In this document: positions 46,324-56,113 of the stretch, piece after piece
Layout: each line of letters opens with the position of its first letter
How positions within the stretch are numbered: the stretch's first letter is position 1
Source: Pseudonocardia autotrophica
Lineage (GTDB): Bacteria; Actinomycetota; Actinomycetes; Mycobacteriales; Pseudonocardiaceae
Length of the DNA: 64,000 nucleotides
Assembly: GCF_000717175.1 (NCBI RefSeq)
Contig: NZ_JNYD01000006.1
Location: forward strand, 124,001 to 188,000
Direction: 5' to 3'
Program-made: the position numbers and the translations under genes
The notes under the pieces: model-generated
Told to the model about the DNA's origin: nothing
The model's input: only the letters and a program-made list of their open reading frames with translations
Databases searched by the model: none

Positions 46324-47417
46324 GCGCGCCGCCCCGGCAGCTCGCGCACGGCCTGCTCCAGCACCTCGGGCGCGACGGTCCCGGCGAGCAGCACCCCGCC
46401 GCGCCGGATCCCGCCGCGCGCGACGACCGACAGCAGCGGCGTGCTGAGCCGCGCCGCCCGCCCGACCGGGACCTCGACGGTGACACCGCCGGCCGAGGCG
46501 GCGCCGTCGATCACCCGGTCGGCGATCCCGCGCGAGGCCGGGACCAGCACGAACCCGGCGACGCCCGCGCCGTAGACCCCGACGCCGGGCAGCCCGGACC
46601 CGAGCGGAACCCGCTCGCGGCCGGCCAGGCGCGCGGGCGGCTCGGCGGCGTCGAGCTGGCGGAGGGCCCCGGCGAGGTCGGCGGCCTCGGCGGTGACCGA
46701 CCCGGCGCCGGGCGGCACGGCCGGGGTGAGGGTGCGGTCGTCGGGGGTGGTCAGCGCGACCTCCAGGAACTCGGTGAACAGCAGGGGACGGTCGTCCGAC
46801 CGCGCGGCCACCTCGACGCGCAGCGGGAGGCCCGACGCCGGGTCGCACCAGACGTCGATCCGCCCGACGGTGGTGTCCGGGTCGGCGGGCGTGACCCGGA
46901 ACCCGGCCGCGGACCAGCCCGCGACCCGGCGCGGCTCCAAGGACGTGACGGGGTCGGCCCGGGTGAGCCCGACGAGCCGGTGGGCCAGCTCGGACGGGAC
47001 GAGGTCGGCGGCGCGGGGGAGCCGGACCGGGGTCTCGCCGGTGACCGTCGTCAGCTGGTTCGCGCCGAAGTCCCAGAGGTACTCGCGGCCGTCCCGGCGG
47101 TAGGTGTCCCGCTCGCCGGCCGGGGTCAGCTCGTCGACCCGCCAGCGGTCCGGGCCGGCCACGTACGCCCGCAGCTGCGTGACGCCGGTGAACAGTGCGG
47201 TGACCCGTTCCAGCGCCGGGATCTCGGGGAGCCCGAGCCGTCCGGTGCTCTCGGCGTACCCGACGTGCGGCGGGCTCCCGGCCAGCACCCGGCCACGCAG
47301 GGCCTCGGCGGGCTCGTCCGACCCGCTCGCCGGCAGCGTGATCGCGGCCGCGCCGACGACCGCCGCGGTGCCGGCGGCGACCAGCACCCAGCGTCGCGTC
47401 ACCCGGGCAGCAGTCAT
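46320..47417 (-). CDS. LolA-like/RseB-like secreted protein
   Basis: A 365-residue protein with an N-terminal hydrophobic signal (about 8-28) and a beta-rich domain like outer-membrane lipoprotein-sorting (LolA) and RseB/MucB proteins: YRRDGREYLWDF and VGRIDVWCDPASGLPLRVEV. Outside actinobacterial membranes such proteins may bind lipid or substrate for the coupled ABC exporter. It is the first gene of the three-gene operon. Confidence 0.75.
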   Translation of the reverse strand: MTAARVTRRWVLVAAGTAAVVGAAAITLPASGSDEPAEALRGRVLAGSPPHVGYAESTGRLGLPEIPALERVTALFTGVTQLRAYVAGPDRWRVDELTPAGERDTYRRDGREYLWDFGANQLTTVTGETPVRLPRAADLVPSELAHRLVGLTRADPVTSLEPRRVAGWSAAGFRVTPADPDTTVGRIDVWCDPASGLPLRVEVAARSDDRPLLFTEFLEVALTTPDDRTLTPAVPPGAGSVTAEAADLAGALRQLDAAEPPARLAGRERVPLGSGLPGVGVYGAGVAGFVLVPASRGIADRVIDGAASAGGVTVEVPVGRAARLSTPLLSVVARGGIRRGGVLLAGTVAPEVLEQAVRELPGRRA

Positions 47418-47457
47418 CCCTCTCCAGACTGCCAGCCGCGGGTGAGACCCGCGTACG

Positions 47458-48012
47458 TCAGCCCCTCAGGTAGCTCTGCCCGCGGGCGCTGAGCCGGTAC
47501 CCCACCTCCAGGCTCTCGGTGAGCCCCAGCTCCTTGAGCTTGCGGACGTCCCGCTTGAACGGCGCGGTCTCCCGCCCGACGCGTGCGGCCAGGTCGGGGG
47601 CCCGGACGCCGGGGTTGTCCGCGATCAGGGCCAGGGTCTCCGCGGTCCACGGGTGGTCCCGGTCGAAGCGGGCCAGGCGGGCGTCGAGCTCGGTGCGCTC
47701 CTCCGGCCTCACGTCCGCCGAGCGCAGGGCGATCCGCGGGTCCGGCCCGTCGAGGTGCAGCGCGACCCGCCAGACGGGGCCGGAGCCGCGGGCGAGCATC
47801 GTGCGCAGGTCGTCGAGGGTCTGGCCGGCGGCCGCGGCGTCGTCGGTCGTCAGCGCGTCCGGCTCGACCTCGTCGACGGCCGTCACCGCGAGCACGCCGA
47901 CCGCGGTCCGCAGGCGCGTCCCCGGCCTGACCCGCGGCCGTTCCCAGCGGCGGAACGCGCAGGTGATCTCGCCGGCGGCGATGCCGTCGAGCGTGGGGCG
48001 GCGGAGCAGCAC
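47458..48012 (-). CDS. ASCH-like domain plus winged-helix protein
   Basis: A 184-residue protein. The first about 110 residues resemble a PUA-like ASCH domain (ITCAFRRWERPRVRPGTRL, then VLAVTAVDEVEP). The last about 70 look like a winged helix (APDLAARVGRETAPFKRDVRKLKELGL). An RNA- or modified-nucleotide-binding regulator is possible; function unknown. A GTGAG/CTCAC hairpin lies 27 nt before its start. Confidence 0.65.
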   Translation of the reverse strand: MLLRRPTLDGIAAGEITCAFRRWERPRVRPGTRLRTAVGVLAVTAVDEVEPDALTTDDAAAAGQTLDDLRTMLARGSGPVWRVALHLDGPDPRIALRSADVRPEERTELDARLARFDRDHPWTAETLALIADNPGVRAPDLAARVGRETAPFKRDVRKLKELGLTESLEVGYRLSARGQSYLRG

Positions 48013-48038
48013 GGCGAACCCCCTGGTCGGCGATGGTC

Positions 48039-48078
48039 GTGAGCGCCGACTGCCGTTCTAGGGGCAGTTGCCGCTCAC
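48039..48078. repeat. GTGAG/CTCAC hairpin family copy C, in a divergent promoter region
   Basis: GTGAGCG (48039-48045) pairs with CGCTCAC (48072-48078), with an inner CGACTGCC/GGCAGTTG stem. Unlike copies A and B it lies between divergent genes, so it is not a simple convergent terminator. On the minus strand it shares ACTGCCCCTAGA with copy A. Confidence 0.65.
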
Positions 48079-48211
48079 GGGAAGGGTTGAGCGGGGCAGA
48101 CGCAGAATCCTGAGCCGGGTCACACCTCGCGTCCGGGCGGCGGAGGGTCGCTTCCGCATAGACTGGACGAACGTCCGGTGACGTGTGCGGGTCAGCAGGG
48201 AGGTGTGTGCG

Positions 48212-49231
48212 GTGAACGCCGACGAACGCCGCTTCGCGGTCCTCCAGGCGATCGTGGCGGACTACGTGTCGACCCAGGAACCCGTGGGCTCCAAGGCGAT
48301 CGTGGAGCGTCACAACCTCGGGGTCTCCAGTGCCACGGTGCGCAACGACATGGCCGCGCTGGAGGAGGACGGGCTCATCGCCCAGCCCCACACCAGCGCG
48401 GGCCGCATCCCGACCGACAAGGGCTACCGGCTGTTCGTCGACCGGCTGGCGCAGGTCAAGCCGCTGTCGGCCGCCGAGCGCAAGGCCGTCCAGACCTTCC
48501 TCGAGGGCGCGCTCGACCTGGACGACGTGCTCCGCCGCAGCGTCCGGCTGCTCGCGCAACTGACCCGGCAGGTCGCCGTCGTCCAGTACCCGACGCTGAC
48601 CCGCTCCACGGTGCGGCACCTCGAGGTCGTCCAGCTCACGCCCGCGCGGCTGATGCTGGTGCTGATCACCGACTCCGGCCGGGTGGACCAGCGCATGGTC
48701 GACCTGGGCCAGGTCGTCACCGAGGAGGACGCCTCCCGGCTGCGCGCCCTGCTCAACCAGGCGCTGGCCGGCCGGCGGCTGGCGGACGCGTCGGCGCGGG
48801 TCGCCGAGCTGCCGCACTCCGCGCCGAAGGAGCTGCGCGACGTGGTGCTCACGGTGTCCACGGTGCTGATCGAGACGCTGGTGGAGCACCCCGAGGAGCG
48901 GCTGGTGCTGGGCGGCACCGCGAACCTCACGCGCAACTCCGCGGACTTCCCGGGGTCGCTGCGGCAGGTCCTCGAGGCGCTCGAGGAGCAGGTCGTGGTG
49001 CTGAAGCTGCTGGCCGCGGCGCAGGACCCGGGCCTGGTCACGGTGCGCATCGGCGAGGAGAACGAGTCGGCCGACCTGCACACGGCCTCGGTCGTGTCGA
49101 TCGGCTACGGGCCGGGCACGGTCGTGGGCGGAATGGGCGTCGTCGGACCGACCCGGATGGACTACCCGGGCACGATGGCGGCGGTGCACGCCGTCGCCCG
49201 GTACGTGGGTGAGATCCTGGCGGGGCGCTAG
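48212..49231 (+). CDS. hrcA: Heat-inducible transcription repressor HrcA
   Basis: A 339-residue repressor of heat-shock genes that binds CIRCE sites. It has a winged helix ([25 protein letters not shown]) and the HrcA core with [18 protein letters not shown] and [10 protein letters not shown] prefer the GTG at 48212, preceded by GGGAGG, to an in-frame start nine codons upstream. TAGACT near 48160 is a likely -10 box. I saw no CIRCE palindrome upstream. Confidence 0.94.
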   Translation: MNADERRFAVLQAIVADYVSTQEPVGSKAIVERHNLGVSSATVRNDMAALEEDGLIAQPHTSAGRIPTDKGYRLFVDRLAQVKPLSAAERKAVQTFLEGALDLDDVLRRSVRLLAQLTRQVAVVQYPTLTRSTVRHLEVVQLTPARLMLVLITDSGRVDQRMVDLGQVVTEEDASRLRALLNQALAGRRLADASARVAELPHSAPKELRDVVLTVSTVLIETLVEHPEERLVLGGTANLTRNSADFPGSLRQVLEALEEQVVVLKLLAAAQDPGLVTVRIGEENESADLHTASVVSIGYGPGTVVGGMGVVGPTRMDYPGTMAAVHAVARYVGEILAGR

Positions 49232-49278
49232 GAGTCGCGGGACTCCCACCGAGCTGAGCTGTCGAGCACAGAAGGATC

Positions 49279-50454
49279 ATGGGGACTTCGAGGGTGGCAC
49301 GGGACTACTACGGCATCCTGGGCGTGGAGCCCGGCGCGGATGCCGCCGAACTGAAGCGGGCCTACCGCAAACTGGCCCGGGAGCTGCACCCGGACGTCAA
49401 CCCGGAACCGGGGGCGCAGGAGCGCTTCCGCGAGGTCAGCACGGCCTACGAGGTCCTCACGGACCCGGAGAAGCGGCGGATCGTCGACCTGGGCGGCGAC
49501 CCGCTGGACAACGGCCGCGGCGGGGCCGGCGCGGGCGGGGGCGACCCGTTCAGCGCCTTCGGCTTCGGCGACATCATGGACGCGTTCTTCGGCGGTGCCG
49601 CGGGCGGCCGCTCGCGGGGGCCGCGCAGCCGGGTGCAGCCCGGGGCCGATGCGCTCATCCGCATGCAGCTCACGCTGGAGGAGTGCGCCACGGGCGTGCA
49701 GCGCGAGCTGACCGTCGACACCGCGGTGCTCTGCTCGGAGTGCGGCGGCGACGGCTGCGCGCCGGGCACCCGCCCGCACACCTGCGACACCTGCGGCGGT
49801 CGCGGCGAGGTGCAGAGCGTCCAGCGCTCGTTCCTCGGCCAGGTCGTCACCTCCCGCCCCTGCCCGACGTGCCGGGGCCTCGGCGAGGTCATCCCGGAGC
49901 CGTGCCGGCAGTGCGCGGGCGACGGGCGGGTGCGCTCGCGGCGCAGCGTCGGCGTCCGGATCCCGGCCGGCGTGGCGGACGGGATGCGCGTGCGGCTGGC
50001 CGGCCAGGGCGAGGTCGGCGCGGGCGGCGGCCCGGCCGGCGACCTGTACGTCGAGGTCGAGGAGATCCCGCACGAGGTCTTCCAGCGCGACGGCGCCGAC
50101 CTGCACGTCCGGCTGCCGCTGCCGATGACCGCGGCCGCGCTCGGGGCCACGCTCCCGCTGCCGATGCTCGACGGGTCCACCGAGGACCTGCACGTCGAGC
50201 CGGGCACGCAGGGCGGCACGCTCCGCACGCTGCGCGGGAAGGGCATGCCGCGGCTGCGCTCCACCGGCCGGGTCGACGGCCACGGCGACCTGGTCGTGCA
50301 CGTCGACGTCACCGTCCCCACCAAGCTGGACAAGGAGCAGACCGAGCTGCTGCGCCAGCTCGCGAAGCTACGCGGCGAGGAGCAGCCGGACCTGGCCGTC
50401 GGCGCCCGCAACGGGCACGGCCTGTTCGCCCGGCTCCGCGACTCCTTCCGGTAG
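49279..50454 (+). CDS. dnaJ: Chaperone DnaJ (second type, HrcA-linked)
   Basis: A 391-residue type I J-protein: J domain with HPD at 37-39, a Gly-rich linker ([13 protein letters not shown]), four zinc Cys motifs ([33 protein letters not shown]) and the C-terminal substrate domains. It stimulates DnaK. The hrcA-dnaJ-rsmE order matches Rv2374c-Rv2372c. Confidence 0.95.
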   Translation: MGTSRVARDYYGILGVEPGADAAELKRAYRKLARELHPDVNPEPGAQERFREVSTAYEVLTDPEKRRIVDLGGDPLDNGRGGAGAGGGDPFSAFGFGDIMDAFFGGAAGGRSRGPRSRVQPGADALIRMQLTLEECATGVQRELTVDTAVLCSECGGDGCAPGTRPHTCDTCGGRGEVQSVQRSFLGQVVTSRPCPTCRGLGEVIPEPCRQCAGDGRVRSRRSVGVRIPAGVADGMRVRLAGQGEVGAGGGPAGDLYVEVEEIPHEVFQRDGADLHVRLPLPMTAAALGATLPLPMLDGSTEDLHVEPGTQGGTLRTLRGKGMPRLRSTGRVDGHGDLVVHVDVTVPTKLDKEQTELLRQLAKLRGEEQPDLAVGARNGHGLFARLRDSFR

Positions 50455-50459
50455 CCGGC

Positions 50460-51224
50460 GTGAGCACCGCCCCGCTGTTCCTGGTCGGGGAGCTGCCGGC
50501 GGCCGGGACCGTCGTGCTCGACGGGCCGGAGGGCCGGCACGCTGCCGCGGTCAAGCGGATCCGGGTCGGCGAGGTCGTGCAGCTCGGCGACGGCCGCGGC
50601 GCCGTCGCCCGGGCGCACGCGGTCGCCGTCGCCAAGGACTCGGTCGAGTTCGCGCTCGACGAGGTGGTGCACCATCCCGCGCCCGCGCCGCGGGTCGTGC
50701 TCGCGCAGGCGCTGGTGAAGGGCGACCGCGGCGAGCTGGCCGTCGAGCTGGCCACCGAGGCGGGCGTCGACGTGATCCTGCCGTGGCGGGCGGCGCGCTG
50801 CGTCGTGCGCTGGGAGCAGGGCCCGCGCGGCGAGAAGGCGCTGGCCCGCTGGCGCTCGACGGTCCGCGAGGCCGCCAAGCAGGCCCGCCGGCCGTGGATC
50901 CCCGAGGTGGGCGGGCCCGTCACCACCGCCGACCTGGTCGCACGGGGCGGCCCGGCCCTCGTGCTGCACGAGAGCGCCGAGGCGGTGCTGTCCGTCGCCG
51001 ACCTGCCGGCGGACGGCGAGGTGCTGCTCGTCGTCGGGCCGGAGGGCGGGGTCTCGGACGAGGAGCTCGCCGCGCTCACCGCCGCCGGTGCCCGGCCGGT
51101 CCGGCTGGGGCCGGAGGTGCTGCGCGCGTCGACCGCCGCGGCGGTCGCACTGGGGGCGATCGGCGTGCTGACCGGACGATGGGGTGACCGGCACCACGTG
51201 GCGCACACCGCACCGACTGCGTGA
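50460..51224 (+). CDS. rsmE: 16S rRNA m3U1498 methyltransferase
   Basis: A 254-residue SPOUT-class methyltransferase: N-terminal PUA-like domain (LDGPEGRHAAAVKRIRVGE), then the knotted SAM-binding domain with VGPEGGVSDEE and LGPEVLRASTAA. It starts at GTG 6 nt after the dnaJ stop. A strong hairpin at 51330 ends the operon. Confidence 0.94.
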   Translation: MSTAPLFLVGELPAAGTVVLDGPEGRHAAAVKRIRVGEVVQLGDGRGAVARAHAVAVAKDSVEFALDEVVHHPAPAPRVVLAQALVKGDRGELAVELATEAGVDVILPWRAARCVVRWEQGPRGEKALARWRSTVREAAKQARRPWIPEVGGPVTTADLVARGGPALVLHESAEAVLSVADLPADGEVLLVVGPEGGVSDEELAALTAAGARPVRLGPEVLRASTAAAVALGAIGVLTGRWGDRHHVAHTAPTA

Positions 51225-51329
51225 CCCCGCAACGAACTGGTCTAGTCTCGTGGCGCTCACCCACCCCCCTGGTGAGCACCCGGTCCCGCAGCCCGTTCAC
51301 GGCGCTGCGGGAGCCGCCGTCCCGGCGGC

Positions 51330-51367
51330 CGCGCCGCGACGATCCTCCCCCCGGTCGTCGCGGCGCG
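51330..51367 (+). terminator. Terminator of the hrcA-dnaJ-rsmE operon
   Basis: A perfect 13-bp stem (51330-51342 with 51355-51367) and a 12-nt C-rich loop lie about 105 nt after the rsmE stop and directly before the promoter of the cyclase gene. A smaller CTCACC/GGTGAG hairpin lies at about 51258-51279. Confidence 0.75.
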
Positions 51368-51393
51368 CCTCCGGAAGGCCGTAGGTTCCGGCC

Positions 51394-52167
51394 ATGGGTG
51401 TCCTGCAGGAGCTGCTCTCCGCCTTGTCCTCCCGGCGCGTCGAGGTCGTCGACCTCACCGCCCCGTTGCACTCCGGCACGCCGATCCTGCAGCTGCCGCC
51501 GCCGTTCGCGAACACGATCCCGTTCTCGCTGTCGGAGATCAGCCGGTACGACGAGCGCGGCCCGGCCTGGTACTGGAACGACATCCACACCGGCGAGCAC
51601 AGCGGCACCCACTTCGACGCCCCGGTGCACTGGGTGACCGGCCGGGACGGCGAGGACGTCTCGCAGGTGCCCGCGGCGCGGCTGCTCGCCCCGGCCGCCG
51701 TACTGGACTTCTCGGCCGAGTCCGCCGCGGACCCGGACTTCCTGCTCGAGATCGACCACGTCAAGACCTGGGAGGCCGAGCACGGCCCGCTGCCCGAGGG
51801 CGGCTGGCTGCTCTACCGCACCGGCTGGGACGCCCGCTCCGCCGACGCCGAGGCCTTCCTCAACGCCGACGAGAAGGGCCCGCACACCCCCGGCGTCTCG
51901 GTCGAGTGCGCGACCTGGCTGGCGGAGGAGGCGCCGATCATCGGGTTCGGCACCGAGACCGTCGGGACGGACGCCGGCGCCGCGCACTCCTTCGACCCGC
52001 CCTTCCCGTGCCACTCGTTCCTGCTCGGCGCGGGCAGGTACGGGCTCACCCAGCTGCAGAACCTCGCGACGCTCCCGCCGACCGGGGCCGTGCTGCTCAC
52101 CTCGCCGCTGCCGATCGTCGGCGGCTCCGGATCGCCGGCGCGGGTGCTGGCACTGGTCGAGAAGTGA
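51394..52167 (+). CDS. Cyclase family protein (kynurenine-formamidase-like)
   Basis: A 257-residue metal-dependent hydrolase of the cyclase family, with the HxGTHxDxPxH motif (HSGTHFDAPVHW) near residue 70 and a C-terminal LTSPLPIVGGSGSP. Members hydrolyse amides or lactones (for example N-formylkynurenine). TAGGTT lies 6 nt before the ATG (leaderless). The stop overlaps the TPP enzyme start (GTGA), so the two act together. Confidence 0.88.
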   Translation: MGVLQELLSALSSRRVEVVDLTAPLHSGTPILQLPPPFANTIPFSLSEISRYDERGPAWYWNDIHTGEHSGTHFDAPVHWVTGRDGEDVSQVPAARLLAPAAVLDFSAESAADPDFLLEIDHVKTWEAEHGPLPEGGWLLYRTGWDARSADAEAFLNADEKGPHTPGVSVECATWLAEEAPIIGFGTETVGTDAGAAHSFDPPFPCHSFLLGAGRYGLTQLQNLATLPPTGAVLLTSPLPIVGGSGSPARVLALVEK

Positions 52168-53786
52168 TCGTCTCCGAGCTGGTCGGGCGCACGCTCGCGG
52201 AGCTGGGCGTCGGGCACGCGTTCGGGGTCGTCGGGAGCGGGAACTTCCACGTCACGAACGCGCTGCGGGAGGCCGGGGTCCCGTTCACCGCGACCCGCCA
52301 CGAGGGCGGCGCGGCGACCATGGCGGACGCCTTCGCCCGCATGTCCGGGCGGCCGGCGGTGCTGAGCGTCCACCAGGGCTGCGGCCTGACCAACGCCCTG
52401 ACCGGCGTCACGGAGGCCGCGAAGAGCCGCACCCCGCTGATCGTCCTCGCCGCCGACACCGCCGGCTCCGCCGTGCGTTCCAACTTCCGGATCGACCAGG
52501 ACGCGCTGGTCACGGCCGTCGGGGCGGTCGCCGAGCGGGTGCACTCGCCGGACACCGCGCTCGCCGACACCGTCCGCGCCTACCGGACCGCGGTCGAGCA
52601 GCGCCGCACGGTGGTGCTCAACCTGCCGCTCGACGTCCAGGCCGCCCCTGCCGAGCCGGCCCCGCTGCCCGCGCTCCCGCCCGTCGCCCCGCCGCGGGCG
52701 TCCGCCGAGGGGATCGCCGCCCTGGCCGCCCTGCTCGACGGCGCGGAGCATCCGGTCTTCGTCGCCGGCCGCGGCGCCCGCGGGGCCCGGGAGGAGCTGC
52801 GCGCGCTGGCCGAGGAGTCGGGTGCCCTGCTCGCGACCTCGGCGGTCGCCTCGGGGCTGTTCCACGACGACCCGTGGTCGCTCGGCATCTCCGGCGGGTT
52901 CGCCTCGCCGCTGACCGCCGAGCTGATCACCGGCGCCGACCTCGTCGTCGCGTGGGGGTGCGCGCTGACGATGTGGACCACCCGGCACGGCCGGCTGATC
53001 GGCGAGGGGGCGCGGGTGGCCCAGGTCGACCTGGACGTCGACGCGCTCGGCGCCCACCGGCCCGTCGACCTCGGGGTGGTGGGGGACGTGGCCGCCACGG
53101 CCGCGGACCTGCTCGGCGCCGTCGCGCGACGCAGGGGTTACCGCACGCCGGAGGTCCGGTCCGCGATCGCGGACCGCGGGCGCCTGCGGGACGTCCCGTA
53201 CACCGACCTCACCGGGCCCGAGGGCATCGACCCGCGCACCCTCACCGTCGCGCTCGACGACCTGCTCCCGGCCGAGCGGGTGGTCGCCGTCGACTCCGGC
53301 AACTTCATGGGATACCCGGCGGCCTACCTGCAGGTTCCCGACGAGTTCGGGTTCTGCTTCACCCAGGGCTTCCAGTCCGTCGGGCTCGGCCTGGCCACGG
53401 CGCTCGGCGCGGCGCTGGCCCGCCCGGACCGGCTCGCCGTCGCCGCGCTCGGCGACGGCGGGGCGCTCATGGGCGCGGCCGAGCTCGACACGGTCGCCCG
53501 GCTCGGCATCCCGATGGTGATCGTGGTCTACGACGACCGGGCCTACGGCGCCGAGGTGCACCACTTCACCGGGGCCGACCACGCCACGGTGCGGTTCCCG
53601 GAGACCGACATCGCCGCGGTCGGGCGGGGCCACGGGCTCGACGCGGTGACGGTCCGGACCCCGGAGGACCTCAAGGGCGTCGAGGACTGGCTGGCCGGGC
53701 CGCGGAGCCGGGCGCTGCTGGTCAACGCGAAGATCGCGTCCGACGGCGGGTCCTGGTGGCTGCAGGAGGCGTTCCGCGGGCACTAG
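52164..53786 (+). CDS. Thiamine-diphosphate enzyme, acetolactate-synthase-like
   Basis: A 540-residue three-domain TPP enzyme: Pyr domain with catalytic Glu in RHEGGAA (about residue 49), a central domain, and a PP domain with GDGGALMGAAELDTVARLG. In the TPP motif the usual second Asn position reads DDRAYG. Possible activities are decarboxylation or carboligation of a 2-oxo acid, with the coupled cyclase supplying or removing substrate. The stop codon TAG touches the left end of the IS element, but the C-terminus looks natural. Confidence 0.83.
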   Translation: MIVSELVGRTLAELGVGHAFGVVGSGNFHVTNALREAGVPFTATRHEGGAATMADAFARMSGRPAVLSVHQGCGLTNALTGVTEAAKSRTPLIVLAADTAGSAVRSNFRIDQDALVTAVGAVAERVHSPDTALADTVRAYRTAVEQRRTVVLNLPLDVQAAPAEPAPLPALPPVAPPRASAEGIAALAALLDGAEHPVFVAGRGARGAREELRALAEESGALLATSAVASGLFHDDPWSLGISGGFASPLTAELITGADLVVAWGCALTMWTTRHGRLIGEGARVAQVDLDVDALGAHRPVDLGVVGDVAATAADLLGAVARRRGYRTPEVRSAIADRGRLRDVPYTDLTGPEGIDPRTLTVALDDLLPAERVVAVDSGNFMGYPAAYLQVPDEFGFCFTQGFQSVGLGLATALGAALARPDRLAVAALGDGGALMGAAELDTVARLGIPMVIVVYDDRAYGAEVHHFTGADHATVRFPETDIAAVGRGHGLDAVTVRTPEDLKGVEDWLAGPRSRALLVNAKIASDGGSWWLQEAFRGH

Positions 53787-54844
53787 GGAGTGTCTGACGG
53801 ATCTTGATCTCTGTTGGGGTCAGGATGCTGGGTGTGGGTGGTCGGCGAGTGTTGTCGGACGAGGCGTGGGCGTGGGTGGAGCCGTTGTTGCCGGACCGTA
53901 CGCCGCGTCGCGGCGGGCGGTGGCGTGATCACCGGCAGGTGATTGAGGCGATCGTGTGGAAGTACCGCAACGGGGTGGCCTGGCGGGAGATCCCCGAGGA
54001 GCGGTTCGGGCCCTGGCAGACCGCCTACGAGCGGCACAGCCGGTGGAGCGCGGACGGGACCTGGGCGCGGCTGTTGGCCGCGGCGCAGGCCCGGGCGGAC
54101 GCCGGTGGCGAGTTGGACTGGTTGGTGTCCGTGGACTCGTCGCTGGTGCGGGTGCACCAGCACGGTGCGGCGGCGCGGCGGTTCGGCGGGAACGCCGCGA
54201 GCGCGGCCGGCCCCGAGCCGCCGCCGGCCCCGCTCACAGGGGGCTGAGCCAAATTACAGGAATTGTCGAGCTGATCTCGCGGTCGGGGCGAGCGGTCCGG
54301 TGGTGGCCGAGCCGGCAGATCATGCGATCGGGCGTTCCCGGGGCGGGTTGACCACCAAGATTCATGCGCTGATCGACGGGCGCTGCCGCCCGCTGGTGCT
54401 GCAGCTGACCGCCGGCAACGTCAACGACACCACCCAGTTCGCCCCGCTCCTGGCCGATCTGCGGGTGGCCCGGCCGGGCCGCGGGCGCCCGCGCACCCGG
54501 CCCGATCACCTGCTCGCCGACAGGGGCTACAGCTCGCGGGCGAACCGGGAGCTGCTGCGCCGGCGCGGGATCGCCCACACCATCCCCGAGCCGCGTGACC
54601 AGCAGGCCAACCGGCGCCGACGGGGCTCGGCCGGCGGCCGGCCGGTCGGCTCGGCCGGCGGCCGGCCGGTCGGCTTCGACAAGGCCCGCTACAAGCGGCG
54701 CAACGTCGTCGAGCGCGGCTTCTGCCAGCTCAAACACTGGCGCGGCCTGGCCACCCGCTACGACCGACACGCCCGCAACTACCTCGGCGCCCTACACCTC
54801 GCCGCCCTGCTCACCTGGCTTCCATGATCCGCCAGACACTTCCT
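53787..54844 (+). mobile_element. IS5-family insertion element, degenerate
   Basis: Imperfect terminal inverted repeats: left GGAGTGTCTGACGGATCTTG from about 53787, and right (complement) GGAAGTGTCTGGCGGATCATG ending at about 54843. Length is about 1.06 kb with one transposase gene, typical of IS5 elements (probably the IS427 group). I could not identify a clear target duplication. It sits between the TPP gene stop and the phoH promoter. Confidence 0.8.
53825..54827 (+). pseudogene. IS5-type DDE transposase, interrupted
   Basis: The N-terminal part (53825-54247) has VLSDEAWAWVEPLLP and the first catalytic Asp in VSVDSSLVRVHQHG, then hits a stop after PLTGG. The C-terminal part continues in another frame from about 54248 to 54827 with DHAIGRSRGGLTTKIHALID, LLADRGYSS and the catalytic Glu in RRNVVERGFCQLKHWRG. 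The junction (about 54245-54300) has an AT-richer patch unlike its surroundings and no slippery run, so programmed frameshifting is unlikely. A 24-bp tandem duplication (two GSAGGRPV units) lies in the second part. Confidence 0.8.
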
Positions 54845-54993
54845 GGGGGCGCCCGGCCGCTCGGGGTGGGCCCCGCGACGGCCGAATGGCGGGGCGGAGT
54901 GTCGGTGCCCGGCGGTAACATCGAACCGCCGACATCGCAGGGCACCCCCGTCACGGGGACCACAGAGCAGCAGGAAGCAGGCGACAAGACCAC

Positions 54994-56049
54994 GTGACGC
55001 AGCCGGACCCCGTCCAGTCCCGCATCGCAGTCCCGGACACCGCGCTGCTCGCGCTGCTCGGCTCGAGAGACGAGTCCTTGCGCACCGCCGAGGAGCTGCT
55101 GGCCGCGGACGTGCACGTCCGGGGCAACGAGCTGACCCTCTCGGGCGAGCCCGCCGACGTGGCGTTCGCCGAGCGTGTGTTCGCCGAGCTCATCACCCTC
55201 GCCGAGCGGGGGCAACAGGTCGGGTCGGACACCGTGCGCCGCACCGTCGAGATGCTCGGCGAGGCCGACCCCGCGGTCGCCGCCGTGCGCGGCGAGTCGC
55301 CCGCGGAGGTGCTGAGCCTCGACATCGTCTCCCGCCGGGGCAGGACCATCCGGCCGAAGACGCTGAACCAGAAGCGCTACGTCGACGCGATCGACGCGAA
55401 CACCATCGTCTTCGGGATCGGCCCCGCCGGTACCGGCAAGACGTACCTGGCGATGGCCAAGGCCGTGCAGGCGCTGCAGGCCAAGCAGGTCAACCGGATC
55501 ATCCTCACCCGGCCGGCCGTCGAGGCAGGGGAGCGGCTCGGCTACCTGCCGGGCACGCTCTACGAGAAGATCGACCCGTACCTGCGCCCGCTGTACGACG
55601 CGCTGCACGACATGGTCGACCCCGAGTCGATCCCGAAGCTCATCGCCGCCGGGACGATCGAGATCGCGCCGCTGGCGTACATGCGCGGCCGCACACTGAA
55701 CGACGCGTTCATCATCCTCGACGAGGCGCAGAACACCACGCCCGAGCAGATGAAGATGTTCCTGACCCGGCTCGGCTTCGGCTCGAAGATCGTGGTCACG
55801 GGCGACGTCACGCAGATCGACCTGCCGGGGAGCACCCGGTCGGGGCTGCAGGTCGTCCAGGACATCCTGTTCGGGGTGGACGACGTGGCCTTCCCCGAGC
55901 TGACCAGCAGCGACGTCGTGCGGCACCGGTTGGTCAGCGACATCGTCGACGCCTACGCCCGCTTCGACGCCGACCAGGGCCGGGGGCAGCTGCGCAGTGC
56001 CGCCCCCCGCACCGGCCCGCCCCAGGACCGCCGCTCCCGCCGCCGCTGA
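54994..56049 (+). CDS. phoH: PhoH family ATPase
   Basis: A 351-residue PhoH-like protein with an N-terminal KH-like segment, Walker A GPAGTGKTY and Walker B FIILDEAQN. In actinobacteria it precedes ybeY and likely acts with it in RNA metabolism. TAACAT at 54916-54921 is a possible -10 box, and GGAAGCAGG precedes the GTG. Here 5.5 kb of accessory DNA separates it from ybeY. Confidence 0.93.
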   Translation: MTQPDPVQSRIAVPDTALLALLGSRDESLRTAEELLAADVHVRGNELTLSGEPADVAFAERVFAELITLAERGQQVGSDTVRRTVEMLGEADPAVAAVRGESPAEVLSLDIVSRRGRTIRPKTLNQKRYVDAIDANTIVFGIGPAGTGKTYLAMAKAVQALQAKQVNRIILTRPAVEAGERLGYLPGTLYEKIDPYLRPLYDALHDMVDPESIPKLIAAGTIEIAPLAYMRGRTLNDAFIILDEAQNTTPEQMKMFLTRLGFGSKIVVTGDVTQIDLPGSTRSGLQVVQDILFGVDDVAFPELTSSDVVRHRLVSDIVDAYARFDADQGRGQLRSAAPRTGPPQDRRSRRR

Positions 56050-56113
56050 GCGGGTCGTGGCGCCGGCGTCGCGGTGATCAGAGGCAGGCGGTCGCGGGTC
56101 GACGCGGCCGCCT

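Noticed and set aside
48100..48211. CIRCE element for HrcA autoregulation
   Set aside because: I looked for TTAGCACTC-N9-GAGTGCTAA upstream of hrcA and saw nothing close; TAGACT looks like an ordinary -10 box.
53781..53790. IS insertion truncating the TPP enzyme
   Set aside because: The stop codon touches the IS end, but the C-terminal sequence looks complete for the family, so truncation is not supported.
54240..54300. Programmed ribosomal frameshift in the transposase
   Set aside because: No homopolymer slippery site, and the frame change is not -1; decay is simpler.
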